From Ooceraea biroi (lineage: Eukaryota; Arthropoda; Insecta; Hymenoptera; Formicidae): DNA of 64,000 nucleotides. The notes below the pieces were generated by a model. That model worked only from the letters and a program-made list of their open reading frames with translations. It searched no databases and was not told where the DNA came from. The translations under genes and the position numbers were made by a program. Positions within the stretch are counted from its first letter, which is position 1. Each line of letters starts with the position of its first letter. This document shows, one piece after another, positions 37,466 through 50,197 of the stretch. The stretch spans positions 14,012,001 through 14,076,000 of the forward strand of contig NC_039510.1 in NCBI RefSeq assembly GCF_003672135.1, in the 5' to 3' direction.

Positions 37466-37911
37466 TCTACTCTCTATTCATTACTGCCCCAACATCAATT
37501 ACGCATTCCATAGAATAATTCACATCATACAAAATGTAAATCATGGTTGAATGATCCATAACATACATATTAACGGAGCATCAATATTTTTCATTTGTAT
37601 ATATATCCATATAGGACGAGGAATTTATTATCACTCATTTAACTTAAAATATACATGATTAGTGGGGGTTAATATTTTCATTATTTCCATGGCTACTGCT
37701 TTCTTAGGCTACGTTCTCCCCTGAGGTCAAATATCATTTTGAGGAGCAACAGTAATTACTAACTTAGTGACAACAATCCCATTCCTAGGTTCTATAATCG
37801 TTGAGTGACTTGGGGGGGGGGGGATATTCTATCAATAATGCTACATTAAACCGATTTTTCTCATTTCACTTCATTCTGCCTTTCATTATTATTAGTTGCA
37901 TCTGCATCCAC
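37466..37911 (+). pseudogene. Nuclear copy of mitochondrial cytochrome b (NUMT)
   Basis: Read with the invertebrate mitochondrial code (TGA as Trp, ATA as Met), the frame starting at CAT TAC TGC gives HYCPNINYAF, then [50 protein letters not shown] and ATVITNLVTTIPFLGS, which is cytochrome b from the haem-ligand helices to past the Qo site. Five in-frame TGA codons stand where Trp is expected. A run of 12 G at about 37812-37823 is about 4 nt longer than expected and shifts the frame; after it the family sequence resumes ([20 protein letters not shown]). The AT-rich mitochondrial composition contrasts with its GC-rich neighbours. The exact ends are uncertain by some tens of bases. Confidence 0.95.
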
Positions 37912-40900
37912 CGTGAACGAAGGATATTCTCGCTCTTCGTGGAATACTTTTGTCAGATTTATCAGACTTATTAATTCGCCGCTTCAGACTTTTGTCAAGT
38001 CGAGTATTTCGTCCGCAGTATCCTCTCGCATCGCATCAGGACATCTACACACGGAAGGGTATCTTTAGGATATCTTTTTGTGGTGATGGTGCGGGATGCG
38101 GTGCAAGACTGTCCTTTCGCAGACTCGTTCCTTTGTTCCATTTCTCTGCTATCGTGCGGCAGGATGAGGAATTCCACGCGAGGCGGACCGACCTACGACC
38201 CCATTATACACGGGCCCCAGACGGCGGGGGACGCGTGATTCATAATATTAGATTCGAGCCGGGACCGAATAATGTAAACGCCACGTAGAACGGCCCTTGT
38301 ACACACGCGAGTGTCCTGTTGGAATAAGCGCAGGGGCGTCACGTTGGCGGCGAATGCAACGGTGTTGCGGGCGACGCTGCCAACGACGACGACGAGGACG
38401 AGGACGACGCCATCAACGAGGAACCCCGCAGCCACCCACACCCACGTCGGTCCCTTAAATCTCCATTCTCAGGCGCGCCTCGATCCCTTTGAGCCTCCTC
38501 TATGCCCTCCGACAACGACCCTGGTATCTCTCGTTCTGCACGCATGTAAAGACGTTCCATGTGGTGGTAATTTAAGCGACGACTATCTTCCGTTGTTCCT
38601 TCGTCCGTGTGCGCTCTACGTGTGAATGATGAGAAGATCGTGTTATTAAGTCTCTGACTTAACGTACGACTTTTATTAAAGATAGATATATACGCTTCGA
38701 ACTAATCAAACAGTTTCATTAAAATTGTCCATATTTGAAGCTTGTTCGAATATGTTTGGATTTTAACGCAAACTTCTTAAACAGCTCAATCAGATGCAGT
38801 TCGTTCGAATCATTTCTTCGTTGAACATATTTCGAATGCTTGAGACTCTCTCGTACGGATCTTTCATTATCCTCCCCGTTCTCTTACGTGGACTTAACGT
38901 CCAATTAGACGACATAAGAGACGCCGCTCATTATCTTCATCGCGCTCGAAGCGTCGCGCGTCGTGCACTGCGCTTGGAACGGTGCCTCCTCTAACGTTTT
39001 ACGAGCGCGGACCGTAGATTTGTCATTCGAGGCTAATTGTCCGGTAGAATCACCTCGTGCGTCCTCCCCCGCCGTGTGCCGAGACGCCGAAGCGGTAACG
39101 ACAAGGTTCCCCTATTAGGGGCAATTGGCTCGCACCGACCCGTTAAAAGCATTCTTAAATATGCGAGCTTATCTGTGCGGATCGGTAGACGCATGGTCAA
39201 CGACTCCCGCTCGCGTATCTTCTCTCCTCTGGCATACGAGGACGGCCGACGCGGTGTCGTTACAGCGACTCCCAGGCGAAGACGGTTTCCACTCCTCTCA
39301 TCCCCCTCCGGGCATTCGTCTCGTACGTAGCCGCGGCGTAACATCGTCAAGGACCGTGGAATTAAGAGGACCAAGTCCCTCCGCTAGAGACGTCGTTACG
39401 TCTCCTCGTTTCGAGCGCGCTATCGGCCCGGCTGATCTCGCTCGACCACACTTCATCCCGGTCGACCTAAAAGTCTAAACGGCTTCTAATTAGGGGGACA
39501 GTCGGAACAAAACATGCCCAATCTCGGCAACACTTGAGATAAGTTACACGGGTCCGGCGAGTCCGCATACCACCATGAGGTACCACGACGAGCGGACCCG
39601 CCGCTCGGCAGTCGGGCGATACGATTTTTCCCGCTTCTCTTTTTGCGGTCCAGGCGATATCGATTCCGTCGTGACGCTACATCGTCGTTTGATATCCCGT
39701 TCGCGCTCTTTATATTCGGCGGTGGAGAGCGCATATCGGTTCGCCTTGTACCTTCCACGCGTCCTTTCCTTTGTCCCGTAATTTATATGTTCGCCATGCG
39801 TATTTATCGTTCCTCTTCGGCGAGAGGACGAGGGGATCCCTTCGCTTTAATTACTTTGCTGCGCGCTTGATGGATCGTGGCAAAACTCGCTCGTTGGGGA
39901 TTATTATTCTTCGCGTATCTGACTCCGTCGATGCTTCTGCGGAGCACATTGTGCGCGCGGCGGATTAATTGGTGCCCCTCACCCTCGGAGGAGGAGTGTT
40001 TCGCTGACAAGCCGGACGTGTGTGCCGCTGCCGCATTATCTGTCTCTCGATCCCGCGACGCGATGCTTCTCGGGGAATAATTCGCAGGGCGGACAAGTCG
40101 CTTGCTTAATTATTATCGCTCGTATTATCGGCCACTCGCCTTGTGCGCTGCCAACCAAGATAGATCGACGGTGCCTCTTGCTACCTCGAGATCCTCTTCT
40201 TCTCTTCGCGAGACACGTTGTTTATACGACAGCGGGACTGTAGATAAAAGTTGCAAACGAGTGTGCAACTTAACTGTCCTCTTTGATACACGAAGTATCG
40301 AGATCGTATGTTCAGCTGCATGTTTTGTAAAGAAATGTTACGTTCAGAAATTGGGATTTATTGTTGCTAAATTTTGAAATTAAGACGGAGTTGCGAGAGA
40401 ACAAGTAATTTATTTCTTCATTGCAAATCAATCATCACTTTTCTTTTTATCCTAGTATCGATTGGGAAATTATCTGTTTGATTAATGTCAATTTGTGATT
40501 GTTAATGAAGTGTAACGTTGATAGTAATTAATTATATTGTACGATGATAGCCGCGTTTAGGTATCAAGAATTTTTTTCCGACTCGAGAGATAAATGTCCA
40601 GCCTGTGCTGCCACCTGTTGGGTGGTTGTAAGTGCCAAGGGCTGCACGGTGCCGCCAACTGACGAAGGCGTGGAGGATCACTCGTGATGTTGACCCCCTT
40701 TTTCCACAGCTTTTCGTGCTAAACCCTGATCTTATGACCTCACATTCTTGCATAGGATGCTACAGGTGCTTGACTGCTGCATAACCGATAAACTTTTTCG
40801 TTCTTCTGTACTATCGCTCCGATTTAGTTGAATCGATTTCGCATTCTGGCATTTAAACCATCTAAAAGAACGAATAAAAGAAATAAGTAACAATAAATAA

Positions 40901-42334
40901 GATTGCTCGATCTATACAATCGTGATTACTTGTCGCGTATTTGAAACTTGATAAATTTGTAGATATCGTTATGTGAACATATTATATATTTAAGTAATTT
41001 ATTAATATTTTGCTTAAATAATTCGATCATCGATTGCATCTTCAAAAGAATCGCGATAGGAGTTGCGTAATTTTATACTCGTCACACCTGTTGCGTTTTA
41101 TTGAACGTTGCCTTTCAGTTACGATAATCGTTCATTACGACACAAAATGAGGCAACGTAAATATCGTTTAGCTAATTATAATTAATTACAATTATAGTTA
41201 ATGGATTTCGTTAATTAGCATTAACGCTGCAAGGTATCTTCGAAAATATTGTCATTTAAGATGACAATCTATTAACGTCGCGACGTCGCACGATTTAACG
41301 GACATCGGCAGATCGATCTCGCGACAGATTCCCAGCGACGATTCAACAACGTGCAGCTGGGTGCTTCGTCATCTCGCGCGTCCACGCTTCGAAGGCGCCC
41401 TGCGCGAAGGCTTCGGGGTCCGGGACGATCAATTATTTCGGCCGGTCGGCGGGTCGATAATAGCAGGTCGTAATACGGTCTATCGGCAAAACCGAACGTA
41501 GCCATCTGTTGTCGGCACGGTCTGCGACAAAACAAACAGCTCGCCAATTACCGGGACCGGGCTGATTTCGGTGCCGCTCGACACAATTTTGGACCGCCGT
41601 GAAGGACAAAGGCGGCCCGTTTTCACCACGCCCAATATCGTTAAGCCCCCACGACGAGTAGCTACGACCTACTCTACTACCACTACCACCACCGTCGCAC
41701 CTTCGGCGTGCACCCTTCTCGCTTGGTGTCTCTATTTGCGTTGCGCAGGCCGCAAGTTACTCCTCTCGCCGTGCCGCCTCTCTTTTGTACGCCCGACAAC
41801 AACAAGAGTGGGTGGGTTGCACCGACTAAACCGGGAACGACGTCCAGCTTCGTTAACGGAAACGAGGCGTGACGTTTCCTCGTGGTCAAGCTCTACTTAT
41901 CTTAATACGCGTGCATGGGAATCCGCTCCTCTTTCCTTTTTCAGGTAAACTCGATTGGCAATTTTCTGTAGACGCGCCATAGTCCAAATACCCTGAGGAT
42001 CATCACCATATCGTCATCTTTAATTATTCTCGATTTTGAAGCATTTTCATGCCGATAGTTATTGGCTGTTAATTACTGCAACTGCAAAGAGATACACACG
42101 AAACGTGTACGCATACAACGGACAAGGATTAGGAAATCCAAGTGTTACCGTCGTTAGAAAAATGCATTGCAGTCCTTTTCACATTTTTCTATAAATCGCA
42201 TCGTTGCCATGCCCGCTCACGTAGCTCGTGTATCTTCTGAGTTGTATTCTTGTCGTCACGATTTCGGAGTTTCCGTTCGTCCTTTCATAGAAAGTCTTTG
42301 TTCCCGGCAAAATATATCATGTTCAACTATGACA

Positions 42335-42369
<35 letters not shown>

Positions 42370-45300
42370 GCAAGTTATTTTTTATTGGTCTTAATTACGT
42401 AATCTTGTCTGTACATAACGTGTCTCGCATAATTATCTTCTGTATAACGCGACGTCGTCTTTAACTTTCCAAACAATGACGTTCACGCCCGTGTTCGTCG
42501 CCTGGGAAAACCCTTCTTTTCACTATTCACCATTTCACAGGGAGGGGCTCAAATATTTTGGCGGGACTAAGCGGCCTAATCTTATCCACCTTGACGAGCG
42601 GAGGTGCGAAACTTCTTGAATGCGTTCTCCATTCGTGCAATGGCCGGACGAGGAAACGAGCAAGATTTAAAGCCACAGTAGGATGGCAGAGGCACCGCCG
42701 GCAACCACCCGTCGCGCAACCTTCGGTCATTGTCGGTGCCGTTAAAGTAGCCATACAGCGCGCCAGGGTCCACGGGCCACAGAATCAGTTTAACTTATTC
42801 TATATCACGAACTTGTCGTTATGGATTCCTCGGAAGCGAGTCCAGCCAGCCGTCTAACGGCAGCACAATCACGTTTCGCGGGGTAGTTTGTGAATTTATG
42901 TTTTTAACGACGCGCCGAATGGCCATCACGGTTGGAGAAATCGCCTCCATTGAGGGGGATAATTGTACACGAGTGCCAGGGATACCGATCTCCTCGCCGA
43001 TCGTTCCGGGGGTCGTTCGCGAGTCTTTTTCGGCAAATAAAGATCGGCAAGGATGAGTGCGCGAGCACTACTCCGGGGCGGCTCCGGTGGTGCATCTCTG
43101 AATAGCACTACCGCCGCGGAACTAGGTGACATGGAGGGCAAGGACGACCGCGCGAACGTGGCGAACGGCTGGAGCATGGAGATGAATGGTTGGGGCACGT
43201 AAGAGCGAGTGGGTGGCTTTGGGGTCGGCCAGACCAGACCGAGAGCGACGTGGAAATCGTGAGAATTGCCAGAATGCCGTGCGTGCTCGCCGCACACTCC
43301 TGAGGATTATTCGGGATACAAGCGCCGCAGGGAATCCGCAGTCCATATACACGGCCGCCGCTCGTCGCTCTACATCGCTGACGCGCATTCAGAAGCGCGG
43401 GTCGAATGTACCTGTCGATGTTCATGTCGATTCTCTCTCTCTCTCTCTCTTGCGTGCCCCTCGCTCATTTATATTTCATTCCGAGACGCCGTCGGTCTCC
43501 GTGCGACCGGATTCTTTACGGCCCATATCGGAACCCTTTCTCTCGCCTCGTGGCCAATTTATTCTTCGACCAGCGGCGCCTTATCAATTATTAATAAGAT
43601 TAATTTTGCTCGAGCGAGGCGCGTGACTGAAATTTTTTCCGTTCGATCGTTTCCTCCTGTATTTGCTCTTGATGCTGCTAATGTGCTCATAATCGACGAA
43701 TTTTATCTGAACGATGTTTATCTAAATGATATAACGGAATAAGTTTTACATGATTGTAATAAAGTAATATCACTAAATTGCACCGAAATGGTGCTTATCA
43801 ATACTATGTGATACTTTGTGAGATCTACTTTGCAAAATTTAGATAAAGGCTTTCAACAGTATGATAATTTATTGTAATACTAATGATAATTGCAGTAATT
43901 TAATAGTATGATTATTCCTATCATCGCATTAACGATGCGCGTTAATGACGAATGCAAGGTTTGTCATGATCGAATATACGGATTCCTCGTCGCGCGCTGC
44001 TCAGAATCTATTTCTTTCGTGTTAAACGCTTTTTGCCCGTTGCTGGAGGCACTTACAGAAATAGAAGGAAGTCAATTCCGTCCAATCACCATTGCTGCCG
44101 CGCTCCAATTATCCGCAACTGCAGTTTCGTGCGGACGCATATAGCTTCTCGGTTTCACACATACATACACACATCGTTTTTGCTCGCGCGAGCGTTACAC
44201 GATTGAAACGACCAAAGCAGATTTTCGCATTTGCAGCGGGCTCACCGCGGGTTGTTTCGCGGCACGAATCGATCAGCGACCAATTATCGTTCGGACGAGT
44301 GGGCACTTACTGCCGCCTCGTTAACCTGTATTACCTGTAATCATCGACGAGGCGGTAAAAGTTTTCATTGCCATTAAAATCTTCCTTTTTCTCGGACTCC
44401 CGATTCAGTCCGATCTTCTTTCTTTCCTCGTTTTACGATTAATTATTTTAGTAATCATTCTTTTATCTCGCGCTGCAGTGTTTCTGAGTCGAGCTAACGC
44501 TTACCTCGATCAACTGATTAGATAATTATTGAATTCCGTTGACTTAATTACGTTCCAGTTTGCACCCGCGTCTTTTGATGGCGCATAAGACTCGTGCATA
44601 CGGTGGTGAAAATTGTTGTGGATCGACATACGCGCGTTTGCCAAGCAACTGCGGTCCTCTTCCTATTTGGCGCGCCTTTGGCAGCCGCAAAGCCATTTGT
44701 GTCCCGCGGATAAAGTCGCGCGTGCAAACGCGAAGTGCCCGGAAAATGGTGCGAGCGGTGGTGTGTGCAAGCGGGTTTGCAAACCGCCCTCTTCGCGTCG
44801 TTCATCCCTTGCCACTCACTTTTCTTTCGACTCCTGTTCTCTTCGAGGAAATTGGCAGCTAGGTCTCGAAACCCTTTTGTCGATGGCGCGCTGCATGCAC
44901 AACGGAATAAACAGCTGCGAATGCCATTTCAATAACGACTAAGCATCTAGATAGGATTTTGGTGCTGGCCTGCACCCGAGCGCTTTGGTCCTTTGACACT
45001 AGGACGGCCTCGGTCCTCGAGAATGCGTAGCCGGGATAAATACCGTGACGATACGCGCTCTCCGTAATATTTCTTCGTTACTGCTCCATTTAGCACACAA
45101 GATGTTCTTATCCGTCCGTTTCGCGATAGTCGCGTTAGCTCTGCGACAAAATAAGAACAAGTCAGTTTATTGAATAGTCACCAAAAAATCTGGTTACAAT
45201 CGTTTGGAATGTTTCTACTCTCGAGGTACAATAGCATTAACGAAACTTGAGATCTCATCTAAGCGGTTCCAATTAAAAAATTACAAAATTGATGTGATCT

Positions 45301-48300
45301 TTAAATATCCGCGCGGTCTTTCCACTGATCCAGTACCAGAGGCAGTTTCAAATGTCCGCGTTGGTGTATCGCGAGCTCGAAAAAGCGTCAAGCGCAAAGA
45401 GTTAATGCACGCGCTTTCCCGAATTTAATGAACGTACCGGCCGTGTTAAACGCAGACCTTTTTCCAGCGCGCGCGCGCGCGTATGGTGCTCGTTTATTGC
45501 GGGCTTTATATCGGCCGCTTTCATGTGCGCCTAAACGCGCGGTACGCGGATCTATGCGCGTACGCGTGTGCGTCACGCGAATCGGGAAACCGACGAAAAA
45601 CGATGAGAGAGCCTATGAAAGCGAGCATTGTGGGTGGTTTCATGAGGGGCTCGGGCAGGGCGAGGGACCATGCGGGCAACGGACGAGGCGAGGGGACGGG
45701 AATCCCATCTGTCGGCATTTTTGCGCCGACATTGTGCGCCTGTTTATATCGACACCGAGCGAGGTAGGAAAAGAGAGAGAGCCCCGCTTTATTGCCGTAT
45801 TGGCATATTGCCGCGGATCCGCCGACGTGCTTTTTCGGCCTTTTTTACCTTCGCTCTTGCACGCCACGCACGGCTGTACAACTCTACGTTGCATCGGACA
45901 TATACGTACATGCATACATACACGTACACATTCCATCGACGACTGGCAGCGCGTCTCCTCTCTGCGAGCTGCGAATTTCGCCCGTTTCCACGGGACGGTC
46001 AGTCACGACACTGTCGTCGTAAATTTCCAGCTGACGAACGACGGTCGAAGCGTATCGGAATATCGACGCGAATTTACTCCTTTCTCTCCTGTGGTCCCGC
46101 CAGTTCGATGTCGTCGAGAATCATACTCCGTATCGGACATTCCCTTCGTCGTGTTCGCCTCCGTGCGCGGAAAATGTGAAATTTAACAACGAGGGCTCCT
46201 TCATGCGAAGCGTATGATTCTATAAGTTCCAACAATAATGCATATGAATGCATCGATAAAACGATCATTTAATTGAAAGATCATAAATGAATTATCATGC
46301 ATAAGGAACGATAAAATGTCCGCAAGAATTCTGTCAAACAAAGTAAAATAGAGAGTCACACAGAGGAGAAGCCAAGTTTCTCGTACTTACGTATATTTCA
46401 TCCTGCCAATATGTGAACCGATCGAGTGATCGATTTATCTGCTCCCTGTCCCTATTGGCGAATTTGTGTCGAGTAGCACTGGGTGGCAGCAGAATGGTCA
46501 CCCTCGATAAAACTACCTGTGTAGAAGCCAGTTCTCCTCGTCGTGAAGCCAGACAACATGCGAAGATTAATTTCCACCCTGAATTTTCACCTCACGTACG
46601 TCGATAACGTGACATATAGTTTCGTGTTGCTGTCCGTTGATCCGAAATTTCCGATGTTTCCGGAAAATAATGTGGAATATTAATGATATTGATGTGATCA
46701 ATTATAATTTAACTAATAATTTAATTTATATCCGTGACACTATGATAAACAAGCTAGAAATCATGATGATTAATAATATAGCAAATTGTTTGATAGTAAA
46801 AGCATTTGGAAATTAAGTTATTCTGATTCATGTAAATTCGTAAATGCAAATTGCAAAAGATTCTAATGTAGCTTCATCTTGTTTTCTTCGTATACGAAGC
46901 CATTGTGACTGTTACATAAGCAATATTGGTATCGTATAAATCTTTGCTCATGGATGTGCCAAGTGGTGGCTGCTGCTTGGTAACCCTTACGGGTCCAGGT
47001 GGGCTCATGCTTGTCGGTAACAAGATACGGGGGTGGATGGTAAAACGTGAAGGGAAACATCGTTGGGGAAGCACAGGGTGGTAGGCAGGAGGCAAGAGAA
47101 GAATGTGACGGATAGAGAGAAAGAGTAGACATCGCCGCTCGGCTAGGCGCAACCTGCTTTTCTGTTTGGCACTGACGCCAGCTGTTCCTCTCGTTTTAGC
47201 TCCAGGCAAAGGCTGGTGAAGTCCGCACTTACGATTTACGAGCAGAAACTAGAAAATCTTTCCGCGAGGATGTCCGTCCTGACGGATCGCGAGAATAATG
47301 GCGTCTTGCACTCGCGGTGAACGGCACCCTTCTCTTCGTAATCCGGCATAACGCGAAAGGGCGCGTGTATCAAAACGCAATTTCGTCGGACGGATTAGAG
47401 ATTATTCTATGGCTACTGCAAATTAACTCAATGAAATATCATTAAAGGTATTAAAGAACCATAGAAAAATTTAAACAATTTGGATATTTTGAGCTTCGAG
47501 CTCGAGTCATGAATTATTCAAATTTTTTGTATTATTCGAATAATTTTATCATTGATTCGAGACTCAATTTTAAATGTCCCTACTTCTAACAGAGTTACTC
47601 GAACAGAATTTGTTTTAATATGAAATAATTTAATAATTTAAAAATAATTCAGATTTGTTTTTCGAATTGTTATAGTACTTTAAGTTTGATTGATTCAGGA
47701 TGATTTAAGGTTTGAACCGTTTGAATTATTCTATCATCAGCAATTCTAAGATGCTGGTTGAGACGAGGGACGAGGTATCGGTGCTATCGCGTCTCATTGA
47801 GATCGTAGATTGCGCACACGTTTTGCCCGAGTCACCCCGTAGTCGAGCGAAACCTGGAGCGGCTCCATCGAATAAAGAGCACCCGAACAAATAATGCGGC
47901 TTCCCCCCAGATGCTTCCGGTCTCTTATTTCACCGGATAGCCGTCCGAACACGTGCCCCGCTTCCTCATCTCCTCCCCTTTACTTTTCTTCTTCCGCAAG
48001 GGCGGGATGAGGGTAGCAAGAGCTCCTCGCTGTTACTACCTCATCGCATTCAATAATTTGATCGCAAATCAACTGCGAGCGAGGGTCGCGCTGCAGTGTT
48101 TCTGCTGGAAGATTTCTCTTCGGCTGATTGGACGCCGGTTAAATTCAATATTGCCAGCTTTTGTGACGCGTCAATTGCAGCACGCACGCCTTATTTCGAT
48201 GATTGATATCCGTATTATTTCTTTGTCCGTGTGAGGGGTTCAAAGTGATTGCGGCATCGTGACGGGACTACTTTGTAAAATATAAAACGTTACGCTCCTA

Positions 48301-49597
48301 AATAAAATTGCATGATCTTACATGTATCGTGTATAACAATATATTTCATATCATGTGAGATGTAAAGCGGCGTAACTTTGCAAATAAAAAGTTTTATTCT
48401 TTGCCGCGAGGTAAAACTGAGAAGGCTATATGTAAGAGTTTAGAACGAAAGTATAAATCAAAGGAGCCGGTCTACCTTGCTTACGAAATAATTATGGAAA
48501 TAATTATGTAATCTTTCTCGTAACGTTGAATCTTGACAGCAGAGAGATAAAGTATTATATCATTAAAATATTAACGCAAGCTACACGAGTTAAATTTCCT
48601 CACCTCACTTGGGACGTTTCGTCAAAAATTGCTATGGGATCCTCTTTGCACGCGGCGCGGTTACATCTCGAAAGCCGCGTCCGTGTATTTGCACGCACAT
48701 CCTGCGTGTACATACGCCGCACGCCTATGCACACCCACGGCTCGGCGACGGTCCCACCTGGAGGATGTCGTCGCGTGCTATTAAGGGTCCCGTTGGCAAA
48801 CGTTTAACGACGATATGCCCCGAGCACGTGTCAGAGCGTCCTCCCGGCAATAAAGGCCCTCTTAGACTTTGACCTCTCTCTCTCTTTCTCTCTTTGCTCG
48901 AGCCACTCGATCCTTTCTCTCCCCGTACGATCGTCGGCGAAGCAACGGTACAGGCTACGAGCAGCACTGTAGAGTAAAGTATCCATCTATCTCTCTCCTT
49001 CTTCATCTCGCCCGTCTTCTCTTTCCTTCTGTCTCTCTCGGCTCGCAGGAGCGGCTTGCGTTTCCTGCGCGGCACGCGACTCCAGAGTCCAGCTGCTTCC
49101 TGTCTGCCACTTCTCTCCTCTCCTACCTCTTCTCTTCTTCCCGTTCTGCCGACCCACGCATTATCGTATTCTTCGTCGACTGACTGTCCCCCGTGATCCC
49201 GTTCGTTCGTGGCACCGCGTCTCCAACGGGCCATTGTGTTCGAGGGAGAGATCGCCTTTCATCGTCCCGCCGTGATATTTCGAGACTTTGCATAGTTAAG
49301 GGAAGGGTGAACGGCGAATGCGCGAAAAGGGTTGCAATAAACAGGCTGAACGTGTTGCACAGTTGCTCATGAATTTCCGGGTAGGACAAGAAACCGACGA
49401 AATATAATTATTTAAAATGATTGAGGCAATTCTTTCACTTGTATCGCACGTGAGTGACGATAGTCGCTTAAATAGCCGTATCATGTTTGCCCGTTTGATT
49501 ATTTAAACGAATGCGATTAAATCGATTTTGTTCGCGATCCAATTCGCGATCCGCTGGATTTTTCTGCGGCGAAATGTGTAGAATAATATGTTGCGTA
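37912..49597. other. Long non-coding region with alternating CpG-rich and AT-rich blocks
   Basis: About 11.7 kb with no supportable exon. CpG-rich blocks at about 38000-38600, 39000-40250, 41270-41930, 42530-43600, 44500-45000, 45400-46180 and 48600-49290 alternate with AT-rich DNA. The long frames in the GC-rich blocks overlap open frames on the other strand and have no recognisable domains. Confidence 0.45.
42338..42367. repeat. (TA)n microsatellite
   Basis: A pure TA run of about 30 nt in non-coding DNA. Confidence 0.9.
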
Positions 49598-49707
49598 TAC
49601 AGGGTGTTTCCTAAGTAAGTAGACAAACTTAAGGAGGATATTCCTTGGCTTATTTTAAGAAGAAAAGGTCATATAAACATATGTCCTAAACTGCTTTGTT
49701 TTCCAAA

Positions 49708-49815
49708 AAAAAAGTATCTGTCATTGTAAATACGTCTTGCTTGACGAGCGTTTCCATTAGCAAGACCGTATACGAAATGCATATCTGCCATTTCGGCGTT
49801 TGTGTAATTTACCAT
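49708..49815 (-). pseudogene. N-terminal relic of a transposase related to the DD41D element
   Basis: ATG at 49815 opens MVNYTNAEMADMHFVYGLAN followed by GNARQARRIYNDRYF before running into the inverted arm. The pattern D-(M/I)-HFVYG-x4-GNARxA-x5-(Y/F)-x-(R)-(Y/F) is the same as the start of the transposase at 58783-59862 ([20 protein letters not shown]). The rest of the gene, with the catalytic domain, is missing. The two proteins differ at many sites, so this is a sister lineage and not a recent copy. Confidence 0.85.
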
Positions 49816-49889
49816 AATTAATAAAATTACTAAACTTAATAGGAACTAATAAAGTTTGCGTCAAAGATAACGTGATAGCAGTGATGCCG

Positions 49890-50057
49890 GATAGCGTGCT
49901 TTTGCAATACGAGTCAACAGCGGTGGGGATGGAATGGGAATGGTCTCGCGGCGGCCGCGCGGCGCAGTCTGAAACGAGTGTTCACTTGCGGCGCCGCGAG
50001 ACCATCCCCACTCCATCCCCATCGCTGTTGACTCGTACCGCAAAAGCACGCTATCCG
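49890..50057. repeat. GC-rich inner palindrome
   Basis: Arms begin GGATAGCGTGCTTTTGC and reach GGTCTCGCGGCG; the other arm is the near-perfect complement ending GCAAAAGCACGCTATCC. It is nested inside the element at 49600-50195 and has a much higher GC content than its host. Confidence 0.85.
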
Positions 50058-50197
50058 AAAAGTGAACGAAAACAGTGATGTACTTTTTTTGGAAAACAAA
50101 GCAGTTTAGGACATATGTTTATATGGCCTTTTCTTCTTAAAATAAGCCAAGGAATATCCTCCTTAAGTTTGTCTACTTACTTAGGAAACACCCTGTA

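Larger units (their letters stand above)
49600..50195. mobile_element. Palindromic element with a transposase relic, CAGGGTGTTTC family
   Basis: Inverted arms of about 110 bp start CAGGGTGTTTCCTAAGTAAG and end in the complement, flanked by TA (49598-49599, 50196-50197). Inside are the start of a transposase gene on the - strand (49815 downwards) and a second, GC-rich palindrome at about 49890-50057. It is an internally deleted element, not a pure foldback. Confidence 0.93.

Noticed and set aside
45428..46186. 252-codon + strand open frame
   Set aside because: It lies in CpG-rich DNA, overlaps other long frames on both strands, is very rich in Arg, Ser and Cys, and shows no domain or splice context.
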